DNA of 64,000 bases, from NCBI GenBank assembly GCA_963281155.1, contig CAUJLY010000002.1, positions 7,316,001 through 7,380,000 on the forward strand, in the 5' to 3' direction. Numbering within the stretch: position 1 is the first letter of the stretch; each line of letters begins with the position of its first letter. A model generated the notes under the pieces. It did no database searches and had not been told where the DNA came from. It saw nothing but the letters and a program-made list of their open reading frames with translations. The translations under genes were made by a program, and so were the position numbers. Shown here piece by piece: positions 33,333 to 45,011 of the stretch. Source of the stretch: Rhabditophanes sp. KR3021 (lineage: Eukaryota; Nematoda; Chromadorea; Rhabditida; Alloionematidae).

Positions 33333-33681
33333 ACCAACTTGATTTACTTATCCGTTTCCATTCTATGCGGGTTCTTTTGTTTGATAATAAATTACGATTA
33401 TAAATATATTTTCCTTTTATTTTCTTTTAAAAACATTTAATTATGCTTTTGATGTTCTTTAATAAGCAATTATATTCAAATATTATTCGAATAAGAGATA
33501 GTTTTTTAAAAATACGACAATACTCGTGTCTAAAATATTAAATATAACCATTGCAAAGGTAAATAAATGCAATGAAACGAGAGTCCAACACTGGCTTACA
33601 TAGCTTAAAACGTTATATGTAAGAATAATTGATAAATTCACAAAAATATCAAAATACTAAAATAAAATATTCATGTTTTTT

Positions 33682-33801
33682 CTTAAAATTAGAACTCGTC
33701 CTCGGCGGCCCCATCGATTGTTTTACAATAATATGCATTAGAAAGCCCATAAAAAACTAAACAATTGCTAGCAAGCCGATTTTTAAATTTCGCTTTTTAA
33801 A
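33682..33801 (-). repeat. Right terminal inverted repeat of the transposon
   Basis: Inverted copy of 31061-31178, recognisable from 'CTTAAAATTAGAACTCG' through 'AATTGCTAGCAAGCCGATT'. Outside it, 'TCTGGTAC' blocks occur at about 33804 and 33934, suggesting an internal duplication or a longer, more eroded arm. Confidence 0.85.
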
Positions 33802-34820
33802 GTCTGGTACTGATACCAAATATCTCAAGGGTCATTCTATAATAACAATGTTTCAGAAAAGTCACATGTAGCCCAATGTGAGCATCATGAAAACCTTTTC
33901 TATTTATACCAAATTAGAGCTGAGGATAAGGGCTTCAATCTGGTACAGATATATTGAAAATTGATCCTTCTACTAAAAAGTTATAAGCCAAACAGTAACA
34001 TTATTTTTTTTGTTAAAATTATCACTATATATATTTTGTCATAGTGGGGTGGGCACTGTGCTAAAAAGGACATGTTATTAGTCAAAATGAAGCACTTAAA
34101 AAACTGAACAAGATGGTTAAAACAGATTGATTAAAGATAGATTAAAACGTTTAAAATAAATTATTTAGTACCATAGGCATAGGTGGTCTTAGGGCTGGGG
34201 AACCCCATGTGCATGTTCGTGATAGGAAATGATACGTTTATCTTATTTATCATGTTTAAAAATGGTTAGAACACTAATACAGCATATATAACACGATCCT
34301 GCTTAAATGTAGTGACTTCACCAGCGTGTTCCATACTATATCCCAGGTCTTCTACTTATTCTTTAAAAAGGAGATGGTTCATTACAATATGTGGTAGTGT
34401 TGTCTCAAGATATCGTTGAAGATTGATCTTGGTGGTGTGAGAAAGTAATTGAGGTTGGTGCAGAAGAGAGATATCTAGAAAGCAAGAGAAACAACAAATT
34501 ATGACAAAATATGAGCCATTAAGTATATTTTATTTGATCCAAACATTAAAAACTCACTTTACCAGTTGCAATAATCTATTAATAACGTACGTCCACCCAT
34601 TCAGTTATTGAAAATACACTTTTCTATTCTCTCAATCTATCAACTTCCAAAGGCAATAAAGGTAATTAAAATAGTTCGAAATACTTTATTTGTAAAAGGA
34701 AATGTAAACATTTAAAGATATATCAAGACTGTAAATGGTATAACAAATAATTAAATGAACTCCACTTTTATAGTTTATTACATACAAATTGCCTACACAA
34801 ATATAAAAAATAAGTTACAA
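33802..34820. other. Intergenic, no supported gene
   Basis: Between the transposon and the 3' end of ORAI. The first ~200 nt may still be transposon-related, because eroded 'TGGTA' and 'CTCAGCTC'-like blocks are shared with the flank of the left arm. The rest is AT-rich with no supported exon. Confidence 0.45.
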
Positions 34821-35791
34821 TCACACCACCTTGACAACATTCTTCATCTCAACCATTTCCCCCTGACTCTGCAAGTCATGGTGAATGGAAGAGTTCGGAC
34901 TGATATCAAACATCTGCCGCGACATATCTCCTCTTAGCAAAGGATTTCCCACAAACTGATCAGATTCGGCATCATGCACGTACTGTTCGATGCCATCCAT
35001 CTTCGAATGAGCTCTTTCCATCGAGTGGGACATTCTATTTTTGTGAATTAAACATGAAAAAACGATGAATATGACAAACACTGGTACCAGAATAGCTGCT
35101 GTTATATAAGCTGCTGGTAGGTAGTGAACTGCATCGAACTTCACAAATAGAATAACTTCAATTTCTACCAAAAACAGCAGTAGACCAATGCAGGTCGAAA
35201 AAAACCATGATAATTCGATGTAAAACCTGAAATTACAAAAGTATATTAAAAGTTCTTTTTTTGGAGTAATTACTTTAATCGTTTGTGGGGAGAATCTTTA
35301 GTGCAACCATTTGCTTCGATATAAGGTAAGATGCAAGTTGACATCATAAGGGCTAGCAAATGGACGGAAACGAGTAAAGTTGTCACGACTGCCAAAATGA
35401 TTAATAAAGGTCTTGGCGTTGTTTCTGTGTACTGCAGTTCGACTAATGCAACCATCGCGAAACCAGCCAGCAAGGCACTCGTCCTACTGCTAGCCTTCAA
35501 TTGCGCTCTACTGAGATCGTATAGATACTTTTCCTGAACTGATAATTCTCCATAATGCCTATAAAAAATGAATAAAATGTGATGAACCAAATCAAAAAAC
35601 AAATAGTATTAGTAAATGTCACCTAACTGTTTATAAATAGCCTTAGCATCAAAGTCAGCCCCACCAGGCAATGCATTCTTATTGTTGGTGGCAATAGCTT
35701 CTTGCTGTAACATTTGCTGTAAAATGTCACAATCATTCTGAATTATTTCTCTCTGCGATTGAGGAGACAGACGTGGGTTGGATTTAATCAT
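34821..35791 (-). CDS. orai-1: ORAI store-operated calcium channel subunit
   Basis: Exons 35791-35628, 35558-35274 and 35226-34821; introns 69 and 47 nt; 284 residues. The first intron uses the donor CA|GTTAGG, which alone keeps the frame into '[19 protein letters not shown]'. The core '[20 protein letters not shown]' is the most conserved ORAI block: TM1 with the selectivity-filter glutamate in 'VELQ' (near residue 92) and the preceding basic 'SRTSALL' region. TM2 ends '[15 protein letters not shown]', then '[20 protein letters not shown]' leads into TM3, and TM4 is '[19 protein letters not shown]'. The C-terminal helix continues '[16 protein letters not shown]', the STIM-binding position. 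ORAI forms the plasma-membrane CRAC pore opened by STIM when ER calcium falls. The TM3-TM4 loop is short, and the N-terminus is Gln-rich. Confidence 0.93.
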
Positions 35792-36300
35792 AATAGCTAT
35801 GTGCTTGTTTATTTAGAAGAAGAGGAGAGATCATGCAATGGACACATCAATTACTGATAGATATCTTTTTGAGTAGATAATAAGTACACAACCCAAAAGT
35901 ATAAATACAAATTTCACTTACTGTTTTATTAGATTTTTTGTTAGATGGCGGTGTGTTTTAATATCATATAGTGGGTGTTTATTGATATGATAGGCAACTA
36001 TAAAAAGTAAAAAATTAAGATTAATAATAATATTCAAGTTATTCGTTCAACTATAGTTGTAATGTGTCGACGCAATCAATAGACTAAATTTACTGGACCA
36101 ATGTTATTGTTTGTTAACCATAAAGGCACCATGCAACAACTTAAACACATTCAAACTAAAAGATACTTTATAGATCAGGGTTAAAAACAACCAAAAGGTA
36201 TTTGAATATTTTAAAAGGTGTGGTGATACCAAATTATCAACACACATCTTTATTTACCATTCAAATAAAGCAAATATTCGTGCAACAATAACTACTATTC

Positions 36301-36568
36301 CTAATCAAGAAAAAAGGATCCATCCATTCCTGGTAGTAATAATAATTGACAAACAAATGACAATTTAACCGGACAATTAAGTGACGACGACGTATTATTA
36401 AAAGACATTTATCTTACCCCTATCATCAAAGTTGTTTCCAACTAAACTTAACACATTGGTGGGATGAGTAGATGTTTCATGGGCAAATTGGTAATTAGAA
36501 GAATCATTAATCGTAGATGCTTTTTCGCTGCTAGAAGACTGTGAAATATCACTTTCACAATAAACCAT
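36301..36568 (-). CDS. Small Ser-rich unrecognised protein (candidate gene)
   Basis: Exon 36568-36418 from ATG 36568 (MVYCESDISQSSSSEKASTI) and exon 36329-36301, joined by an 88-nt GT-AG intron in phase, give 59 residues ending 'DDRGMDGSFFLD'. The donor GTAAG and the acceptor CTACCAG are good. The protein is hydrophilic and acidic, without signal peptide. It lies between ORAI and katanin p80 on the same strand, about 500 nt upstream of ORAI, so it could instead be an alternative 5' region of ORAI, but I see no in-phase splice to the ORAI first exon. No family recognised. Confidence 0.4.
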
Positions 36569-36824
36569 CCTTCGGGTCAATATATTTTTTAAATAGATAA
36601 TCTTATTTAATTAGACACTCAAAAACTAGCTTAGGTCTATTGTGTGTCGGTGCTATACACGTTTCCACTATAGATACTTTAGATATATGAGAATATTTCG
36701 AATTGATCAAATGATATTAACAGCTACTAAATAATATTATTTTATTTTTTATACATCATTTATTATATTTTGGATCAAATAGAAACGGTCTCTAAAAAAG
36801 AATATAAATATAAAATAAATATAC

Positions 36825-38923
36825 TTATATCAACCCGGATTTATCTACAATTTCTTGGAAATACCCTTGTTGTTCTTTGGACATCCGTTCCTTGAGGAAC
36901 GAGGCATTGAACATTAGTTGAGTAAGGCGTTGTTGGCACGTCATACACCGTTCTTTTCTTTCTTCGGCTGAGATGTCGACCCGGTAGGAGTATTCGATCG
37001 GACATGACAAGTTTTCCTTGATTATTGGCACATATTCATTTACTATTAATTCCAGCATCTCTAAACCTACGTCGACAGTTTCTCTATTTTTGGATGTCAA
37101 GAGGTTGTTGAGGTGAGGGATGGCTAATTCTACCAGATGCATCGACCACAACGCATCTATATTTAGTAATTCTTTGAATACTATTCCCATCGAATTACCT
37201 TTCGAAAATACCATTCGCTGTGACAGGACCTTTTTGATTCCGCCGTTTTTGATGGATGAGATGACTGTGTCTAGTTCATTCAAGATTACTTTATTTTCAG
37301 CATCGCATTTAGCTTGCATATTTTGAATTTTAATGTAGATTGAAGGAAATGTAGATGGGGGTTCAGGGTGAGGAGGCATTATTGGTGGTTTGTTAACGGG
37401 TATTCTTGTGCCATGAGGGGATTGTGGTTCAGGTACCCTAGTATTGGTAGTTGAAGAACTTCGATTCATGATCAAACTTTTTGGCGTAGTAGGTGTCTTA
37501 ATTCTCGGCGAGGATCGTGCCTGTATTTGAGGGGATGTGGTGGGAGAAGGTGATGAGATAGAGTCTCTCTTAAGGCAGGTATTTGAAATGGAGCGAGAAC
37601 GAATTTCTTTGGGCGATGGATTTATTTTATTTACAATTATATTCTTTGTGTTTTTTGGATAAGTTGGGGGTGCTCGTAGTTTGGACGTTGAACAAGCTGC
37701 TTTTAATTTTGTTAAGCCCTCCGGAGACGGTTGTCTTTTGTTTATTTTAATTGGAATGCCAAGTCTAGAACTTCGAGGGGAGGGAGATGTCGTTGAGGAG
37801 GTAGTTGGTGATTTAATCAAATCACTCATTGATAAGGATTCTTTTAATAATTCATTGGAGGAGGAAGATAATACAGAGGGGCTAAGTAGATCGCGTTCGA
37901 TGTCTGGGGACGATACTGTCGTGCTATGTTGTTCGTCTAGACAAGGAACTTTCTGAGCCTGAAACAAACTCGAGATAAAAAGTCGTTTAATATGTACATT
38001 TCGCCTTTCATCCCATGACAAAATTAAAATTTCGTTCGGATCTTCGGGAAGCATTTTAAAGTCAAGTGTTTGTGCCATTGTCATTTCATTAGGGAGACAG
38101 ATAAAATGTTGGTTTATTATATCACATGGTTCCATATTTAGCAAAGTAACGCTTTTATCTGTTGCAGCTATTATGTATTGGCCACTTTCATCGAATTGAA
38201 CGCCTCTTAGGGGAGTTTCAAAAGGAATGGATTGAGATACACATTCTGTTGTTTCAATGTCCCAACATCGGATTACTTTGTCGATTGACGAGGTCACTAA
38301 TACATATTCATAAGGATTGAAATGTACTGACAAAATCTGAGAAGCTATATTTGTAGGAAAGGTTAGAGAAGGATGAAAAGTAGTGGTATTTAATAAAATT
38401 AATTGATCTCCCCCACATGCCAGTAATGAGTCATCAGGTGAAAATTGGAGGGAGTTGATCGTTTTGGAAATCTTTTTTGAAAACTGGCAAGCAGGATGTT
38501 GACGGATATCCCACACTGAAACTACACCATCTTCACATGAAGCCGAACCCCAAATATATGGTGTTTTGTGGTGAGCAGCAATTGAGGTGACAGGCTTGGT
38601 ATGACCCGACAAAACTCTTCGTTCTTTTTTTGATTCGAAATCATAAATGGCGATCGCTTCAGTGGCATACGCTAAATACCTGTTATCATTCGAAAAACAA
38701 ATAGCGGAAATGTTCGAATTGGAAGGTAATGCCGTCGTGAGCGGAACTTGTTCCGCATAATTAATAATCTGCAGTGGATTGGACAAGACAATCGCTGAAT
38801 TACCAGGAGATAGAGTTCCATGTGTGACGAATGCTGACTTCAAATTAGTACAAACTATACAAAGAAAGATGAATTATTTTTATTACCCACACAAAAACAA
38901 ATAAACATACATATTTTCTCCAT
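36825..38923 (-). CDS. KATNB1: Katanin p80 WD40 subunit B1
   Basis: Exon 1 is 13 nt (38923-38911, MEKI plus one base), exon 2 is 38854-36825; a 56-nt GT-AG intron separates them. 680 residues. N-terminal WD40 repeats include 'AICFSNDNRYLAYATE', 'SGHTKPVTSIAAHHKTPYIW', 'GVVSVWDIRQH', 'SLQFSPDDSLLACGGDQLIL' and 'DKVIRCWDIETTE'. A Ser/Pro/Thr-rich linker (about 310-510) leads to the C-terminal con80 domain: 'SISSIKNGGIKKVLSQRMVF' (starting at 'VISS'), 'ELLNIDALWSMHLVELAIPH' and 'NETVDVGLEMLELIV'-like sequence. con80 binds the katanin p60 AAA ATPase, and the WD40 domain targets microtubule ends and centrosomes. The WD40 propeller is degenerate compared with vertebrates. KATNIP, a katanin partner, lies 24 kb away in this window. 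Confidence 0.87.
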
Positions 38924-41900
38924 TTTACAACATTAGTAGTCTCGAAAGTTAACAGTATAGATACTAGTTCTACTTCTTAATTTATTAGACCAAACTTGTA
39001 CAGTCATATGATCCAATTTAATTATTTTTTTGCTTATGATCAAATTAGGATAATAGACAAAAAATGGAATAAAAATATTTGTTATAATCTGAAAAGTAAA
39101 TAGAATTATATGTATTAAGCATAATAATAATTTATATTAATAGTGACGAAGTAAATCAACACAAATGTTGAAACGACAAAATGCTCGAATATATGAATAA
39201 ATGGACAATAACACTACCGAGTAGAGAATGCTCGTAATGGTCACGTAGTTCCAATCAAAGGTATTGGTACTATCGGTCCGTACTTTAAAAGAAAACAACC
39301 CAAAACAAAGTCATTAACTTTAAAATGCAGGCTCGATCAGGGATAAATGCAAATAAAACAATATTGTCTCCCACAAACTCTATTTCTTTTTCTCTCCAAC
39401 TCACATTAATTTATGTGAATTGACTTGAAAACTTTTGATCATTAATGTAATATGGCAAGTGTATTAGTTGGGTCGATTAGCGGTATCTCTAAACGGATCT
39501 TGATTCAATTTAAACAAAGGTTGATTAATGTACTTGTATAGTTAATATAATATTATAGTATTTTAATATTAGTTTATGTAGATTTGTCTACTACTTTAAC
39601 ATAGAATGGTGTTATTAGTTAATGCAGAATTTTGTTATTAGTTAATATAGTATTATAGTTGCTACAAATTTTCTTAGAACTTTGTATTATTATGAATAAT
39701 AAGTGTATAGATAGATAAATCTAATCGTACGAGTATTTTCACAACAGTTTGTTACAGCAAATAAACTTTAAAACCGTTTCGTCCTACACTTTTTGATTTT
39801 GGTTAAGAGAATGTATACATATTTGAGTGTAATAAAAAATAAATACTTTATTACAAACAATACTATTAAATTGGTAAATCTATTTTCCCGTACACGTACC
39901 ACTATAAATCTTCTTCGTGATGTATAAATCACCTAATCATCAAATAAATTCATATCACAAACTGATATTATATATTTATTCCAGGCTAAGGCATCTCATT
40001 ACATGTATTCTTACAAAAATAACATATATCCTTTTAAGAAGAGAGGAATACGTAAAAATTGGTTTAAAAAACAATAAAATTAAATCGTTATGTTATTTAA
40101 AAAATAAACTTTAAGAGCCACACTCCTAACCATTTGGATGGAACAAAAACACTAAAAGAGTTTCGGTCTTCTCTACACAAAGTTAAGGCATTTTTTCAGA
40201 AATAACTTGACTACCCACACAACTATTAAAGCTTTTTTCAAAAATGAACCTAAATACAGATGCTTTGCAATATGTTCCTTTGTTCAGTAAATGTAAAGGA
40301 ATATTTTTTGGATAAATATGTGTAATTAAGGGTCATAAACATCAAAATAAACATTCCAATAACGACAATTATTTGAAGTTTTCTGTCTGGAGCGATAAAT
40401 ATGTTATGATGTGGAAATGTTCCGAATTGACCAACAGACAAACTACTAATACTTCCTCATGTCTTGACATTTTAAATTAGTTTAACCAAAAAAATAAATT
40501 AGTTTAGTTTGTGGATAGTCACATATAATATGTTCAATTGAAATAATAAATATTAGATTGTTGATTCAAAAAATGAGAGAATGTAGCCAAATTTAACGCA
40601 TCAGATGTTTCACTTTCTACTCTCTTTTTGCCCTATCAATTGTTTCTCAATCAAGGAGAGTGAATGTATGAGAGATGATACACCATATCCTCATGTACTG
40701 TCCGAATTTGTGAACCATCAAATATACACATAAATATTATCAAATTGATAGCTTGTGGTGGTGGTTAGCCCTTATCAAATCTGTACCACTAAAAGTTTCC
40801 TCCTCTCTTTGACTTTGTCATTTGGTTAATGTGTATCTTTTTGGCAGCACCACCAAATGCAAAACCTTCTCACTCTTTTTATTGTACCACCAAATATTAA
40901 TAGTAACAAATATTGAGAAACAAATGTTCGCACTCCTCTTTCTCATACAATTCAATTCTTACAATTTCTCACCCGACAAAAAATTACACAATAATATTAA
41001 GTAAGGGACGCAAAAGTACACACACATACAATACACTACATATATTTATACTACACATTTATAATATTTTGAATAATGGTCGATATAAATTATTTCGGTA
41101 TGCATCACGATTTTCATACCATCAGACTGTCAATGATTTTGCAAAAAATAAATATAATGGTGGTGGTTTAGAAATTATAATCAACGTCACACCAAAAATG
41201 GTTTCCAAATTGCATGGGGATGTGTATATTTGCCTAATTATTCCAAAAACTAGTACAATCAAAGGTCATAATTTATCCATAAATAACTTAATTTGTTAAA
41301 ATAAAACGAATAAAATAAAAATAAAAGTTTTCAATCAAAGATAGCACCTTTTAATTTATTGTCATTAAATGTATACTTCATTTTTATCTTCTAAAAAACG
41401 ACCCTACCAACTGTCAACTCAATTTCATATCATTCAAATCAATATACAAAGCAAAAGTAACTAAGAGTACAAATGTTTCATCTCTTGAATAAATATTTAA
41501 TTATCAATAAAGTTAAGTTTAAAGACATTTTATCAAAAAAAGTCATCTTAGTAAAGGGAATCGTCGTCTTTTTGATAGACTAACCACATAATGGACCACC
41601 AAAACAAAGCGTTGCTAATGGTCAAATACGATTTTAATATTAGGACAGCGCAATTGAAGAGGATAACATTTAAAAATATACTTTTTTACATAAAATATGA
41701 CTTTAAATGGGAGGACTAAAAAGAGTTAGTTATTTGTTTTATAACAAAATATCTTCTTTTACTATTATTTCAATATGAATCTTCTTCTCAACATACCAAT
41801 ACAAGATTAAATTTCATTTTTTGTGTCATTTTATGTTTGATAGAAGAGAGTCAAAAGCTTCAGATAAAGTCTATTTATTATTTTTGATTGACTCACTAAA

Positions 41901-42956
41901 TATCAAGAGAATGTGATGTTGAGATCAGTAACATTTTTATGTTGAGGTAATATTTGAGTTGACACTTTGTTTTTGTTTGAAGCATATGTTTTAGACGAGA
42001 AGGTAAATTTAAAATTAAGTGCTTCTTGAAACCTCGTTCATTGTAGTGATATGTTGTTAGAAAAGTTTATGCAATAAAACGGTTGGACCTCTCTAAGATC
42101 GGTGATAAATAGTTGTGGCGTTCGGGCAAAAGGCATTACCCATTGACATAACTTACTACCACGGGCATAATAAAAATGGGAAATTAAATTTACAACTATA
42201 ATGGGTATACATAGCAATGAGTAGAAGACAAAAGACATTATAAAGTATTAAAATGTAGAAACAAATAGTGTCTATAAAAGAATTAATTAAAAAATAGTAG
42301 AAAGGCTATTGTTTGAGGGACTAGTGGTTGGGTGATTGACGGCAGAGTCTAAATGATCCACCAGCTAAATAAATAATAATAAAATGAAGCATATGATAAG
42401 AAAAAGCACCACAAGGTTATGTGCCAAATGGTCAGTTATTAACGACACTTTCCATTGTCTTTTTAATTGGTTAATATTAAAGTCTTTTAATGTTCAAGTG
42501 ATTATGAGGGTGTGATAATAAATTCATAAAATGCACAGATGATATATCTGAAACATGAGCTGGTGTGTGTGTGATTATTATATACAATAAATATAACTAT
42601 ATGCATTTCAAATAAACTTTTTTTACGCCTCATCAAAAGCAATTATATGATTGTTAATGTGTATGTATTTGTGTATGTGCATCAACAGCATTAAAAGATG
42701 TTGTCTTTTAAATGTTTTATTTCCAGCTCAATTATTTTTTGTTTTGGTATTTGAAATGACAAAGAAAAACAGAAACACCATCTGTTGAATCAAGTATTTT
42801 TAGAAGGATACGTGTTTGTTAGGGTAAAAAAAGGTTAATCAAGCATATGAACGAAATAAAGTAAAAAACACGATTATTCAAAATGAACTCTTTATTTGAG
42901 TTTTACATTGTCTAGTTACTAATTTTGAAGATTATTAAAAGACGGCACAAATACAA
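38924..42956. other. 4-kb gene-poor region
   Basis: The longest stretch without a firm gene. It is AT-rich, with local near-repeats such as two copies of 'GTTATTAGTTAAT' at 39611 and 39635 among short TAATATAG-type words. Open frames at 40250-40441 (-, one strong hydrophobic segment), 41070-41300 (+, ends 'IPKTSTIKGHNLSINNLIC') and 42038-42238 (-, see separate entry) look partly protein-like but lack supporting context. No tRNA recognised. It may contain cis-regulatory DNA for the divergent flank of katanin p80. Confidence 0.5.
42038..42238 (-). CDS. Candidate small secreted peptide gene
   Basis: ATG 42238 opens 66 codons beginning with a strongly hydrophobic, signal-peptide-like MSFVFYSLLCIPIIVVNLIS. 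Two readings are possible. Unspliced, it continues 'HFYYARGSKLCQWVMPFART' to a stop at 42038. Alternatively a good donor (GTAAGT, about 42150) and acceptor (CTTAG, about 42083) define a ~68-nt intron whose removal yields 'HFYYARGKRSNRFIA' and a stop. The spliced version would show Gly-Lys-Arg, the usual amidation and dibasic cleavage signal of neuropeptide precursors, but it is only 35 residues long. No family recognised; weak evidence. Confidence 0.3.
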   Translation of the reverse strand: MSFVFYSLLCIPIIVVNLISHFYYARGSKLCQWVMPFARTPQLFITDLREVQPFYCINFSNNISLQ

Positions 42957-45011
42957 TTACTTCGAGTTATCAATAACAAGATCATCGTTCTGAATGCCAG
43001 GAACAATTCCCATAGCCTTGCACAGGAAATAATACGAAGCTTCAGTACTTCGTTTGACAGTTTCGGATTTGACAAACCCATGTCCCTCTCCTTCGAACAA
43101 AATAAGTCCGGTCATAACATTGTTCTTTTTGAGGATTTGATGGCACTTGACACTCTGTTCGAAGTTGATGACGGTGTCCTGCAAACCATGCATAAAGAGA
43201 GTAGGGGTCACCAACTTTTGGATGTGATTGATGGGCGATCGTTCCTGATAAACAGCTTCCCCACTAGGCCATACTGCGATAAGTTGATCATTGTAATGAG
43301 ACTCGAATTTATGGTCTGAGCCATTTAGCGCAATCAAGTCCGCTACTCCATACACACACACACCTGCACTGAATAAAGGGCTTTCGCCTTTTCCAGAAGA
43401 CGTTTCATCTATCAAGGCTGAAAGCACTAAGAAACCACCGGCAGATGTTCCATAAATACTTACTTTCTCCGGATCTACCATCTTGGCTTTAATCAAGTAC
43501 TTTGCTGCATAGATGACGTCAATCTTATCACGCACTCCCCAATTTAATTTCAGAGAATCTCGGAAGCTTTTCCCACGCGACGTCGAGCCCCGGTAATTGA
43601 TGTCGAAGACAGCGAATCCTCTACTAGTATAAAATTGTTTTTTGAAGTCCAGGGCGTTGGTTGTGTTTCCGGTGGGTCCTCCATGTCCAAGGAATAATAC
43701 TGGGGGCAAGGTTCCAGCTGGAGCTTCATATTTGTTACTACATGGTGGGTAGAAGTAACCTTCGACCACAGTGCCATCGTCTGTTTGGAAGGCGGTTTTT
43801 GTGGGTTCCGAGATGGGCAGGCCAATTAATTCTGATGAAGACAACGTTTGTCTGATTACTTTGATTTCTAGAGTGACTGGGTCAATTGAAATAATGTCAT
43901 CTTTTCTCCCAGGCCCACTAGCAATCGTGTAAAGCAAACCATCCTTCCCAAAGTTGAAGTAGCCAAAATTTGAGTAGACTTTGTCATTCATGACAACTTT
44001 CTTTGAGAAATCCATCAGCTCTTGAAACTCTAGTTCTCCATTCTTCTTGTCATACGCAATAAGGCCAAGTTTATCAGAAACAGCAAAAGTTCTCTCACTC
44101 CCTAAAATCCACAGAGGCGATCCAACGTCAAATCCTGCCGTCAATTTCCTTTCATTAATGTGGAGTGTTTCTGGATTGATATTGACTTTGTATAGATCCC
44201 AAAAATTGTCCCTGTCGTGGATGTAGAAAAATTCAATATCCTCCCCTTCTGCCTTTGACCATTGGAAAGATTGATAATTGATGTTATTTCTCTCGAAAGT
44301 TGAAATCACTTTTCCGATTTTGCCGTTTGAAAGTTCCGCAACAACAATTGTAGTATTGTCCCAAGACATATTAGGAATCTTCCAAGTCATATAGGAAATA
44401 TATTTTCCATTCGGACTGACTCGAGGCACTGCGTAGAAGTCGTTTCCACTCCCAATGATGCTTTCTTCTTTTGTATCAATATTAATCGAAACAATCAAGT
44501 TGTCAGGCACACTTTTGCCTTGGACGAATTGTTCGCGCACAGCATACACGTACTTCGAATCGCAATCAAAGTCAGCGTGTCTGATTTTCAATTTGTCCTG
44601 GTGGAGTGAGGAGTCCACAAGTTCTTTGCCATCTTGTTGTGGAGTGGTGAGTAGGAGAATTTGGTTTTTCTGAGAGATAAAGACTTTGCCATCCTTTATT
44701 TTAGAAGCCCCTCCACCGTACTCATGAATTGACTCTGCCACATTCTGATTCCCATTAGTCCATTGCGTTACCTTGTCTAGTGCATCAATAGGTGCAGAAT
44801 ACAAAGTCCTAAAACCCTTCGGAAAGGTAGCTTCCACCCAAAACAAATGATCTAAGAATAAGAAGATTAAAAATGACAAAGATTGAAGCCTACCATTATC
44901 AATTTGCAACTCCACAATCCCCTTACAATTTCCAGCCGTCAAAATAGTAGTATCGATAGGCGACTGCCAACTCCCAAAAGGAGCAACAATCTTAGTGTCG
45001 GTAGTTGACAT
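42957..45011 (-). CDS. S9-family serine peptidase (acylaminoacyl-/dipeptidyl-peptidase-like)
   Basis: Exons 45011-44894 and 44851-42957, with a 42-nt GT-AG intron. The intron length is a multiple of three and stop-free, so unspliced RNA would read through. 670 residues from ATG 45011 (MSTTDTKIVAPFGSWQSPID). The N-terminal ~400 residues form a beta-propeller ('HEYGGGASKIKDGKVF', 'PRVSPNGKYISYMTW'). The alpha/beta hydrolase domain carries 'FLGHGGPTGNT', 'FDINYRGSTSRGKSF', the nucleophile serine in 'YGTSAGGF' (near 509), aspartate in 'MHGLQDTVI' (near 596) and histidine in 'GEGHGF' (near 629). The catalytic triad is complete. The family cleaves small peptides at N-termini. No signal peptide or membrane anchor is visible, so it is probably cytosolic. 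It resembles C. elegans dpf-5/6-type proteins; I give no firm ortholog. Confidence 0.88.
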   Translation of the reverse strand: MSTTDTKIVAPFGSWQSPIDTTILTAGNCKGIVELQIDNGRLQSLSFLIFLFLDHLFWVEATFPKGFRTLYSAPIDALDKVTQWTNGNQNVAESIHEYGGGASKIKDGKVFISQKNQILLLTTPQQDGKELVDSSLHQDKLKIRHADFDCDSKYVYAVREQFVQGKSVPDNLIVSINIDTKEESIIGSGNDFYAVPRVSPNGKYISYMTWKIPNMSWDNTTIVVAELSNGKIGKVISTFERNNINYQSFQWSKAEGEDIEFFYIHDRDNFWDLYKVNINPETLHINERKLTAGFDVGSPLWILGSERTFAVSDKLGLIAYDKKNGELEFQELMDFSKKVVMNDKVYSNFGYFNFGKDGLLYTIASGPGRKDDIISIDPVTLEIKVIRQTLSSSELIGLPISEPTKTAFQTDDGTVVEGYFYPPCSNKYEAPAGTLPPVLFLGHGGPTGNTTNALDFKKQFYTSRGFAVFDINYRGSTSRGKSFRDSLKLNWGVRDKIDVIYAAKYLIKAKMVDPEKVSIYGTSAGGFLVLSALIDETSSGKGESPLFSAGVCVYGVADLIALNGSDHKFESHYNDQLIAVWPSGEAVYQERSPINHIQKLVTPTLFMHGLQDTVINFEQSVKCHQILKKNNVMTGLILFEGEGHGFVKSETVKRSTEASYYFLCKAMGIVPGIQNDDLVIDNSK

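Larger units (their letters stand above)
31061..33801 (+). mobile_element. TIR-flanked DNA transposon carrying a transposase-like gene
   Basis: Positions 31061-31178 and 33682-33801 are near-identical inverted repeats of about 118 bp, and they bracket a single intact 586-codon gene. Two differences between arms cluster around 31140-31155 and 33705-33720. High arm identity plus an intact gene suggest recent activity. Weaker, broken similarity continues outside both arms ('GGTRCAGAT...GCCC...CTCAGCTC'-like blocks near 31030 and 33935), so the true termini may lie further out. I could not identify a target-site duplication by eye. The superfamily is not established. Confidence 0.78.

Noticed and set aside
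38924..42956. tRNA, CRISPR or long tandem repeats in the gene-poor region
   Set aside because: I scanned for B-box-like GGTTCRA words, regular direct repeats and hairpins and saw only AT-rich near-repeats. A tRNAscan or Infernal run would settle this.
44852..44893. Fourteen extra in-frame residues 'LQSLSFLIFLFLD' in the S9 peptidase
   Set aside because: The segment is a typical 42-nt GT-AG intron that happens to be stop-free and a multiple of three; removing it gives 'IDNDHLFWVEA', as in related propellers.
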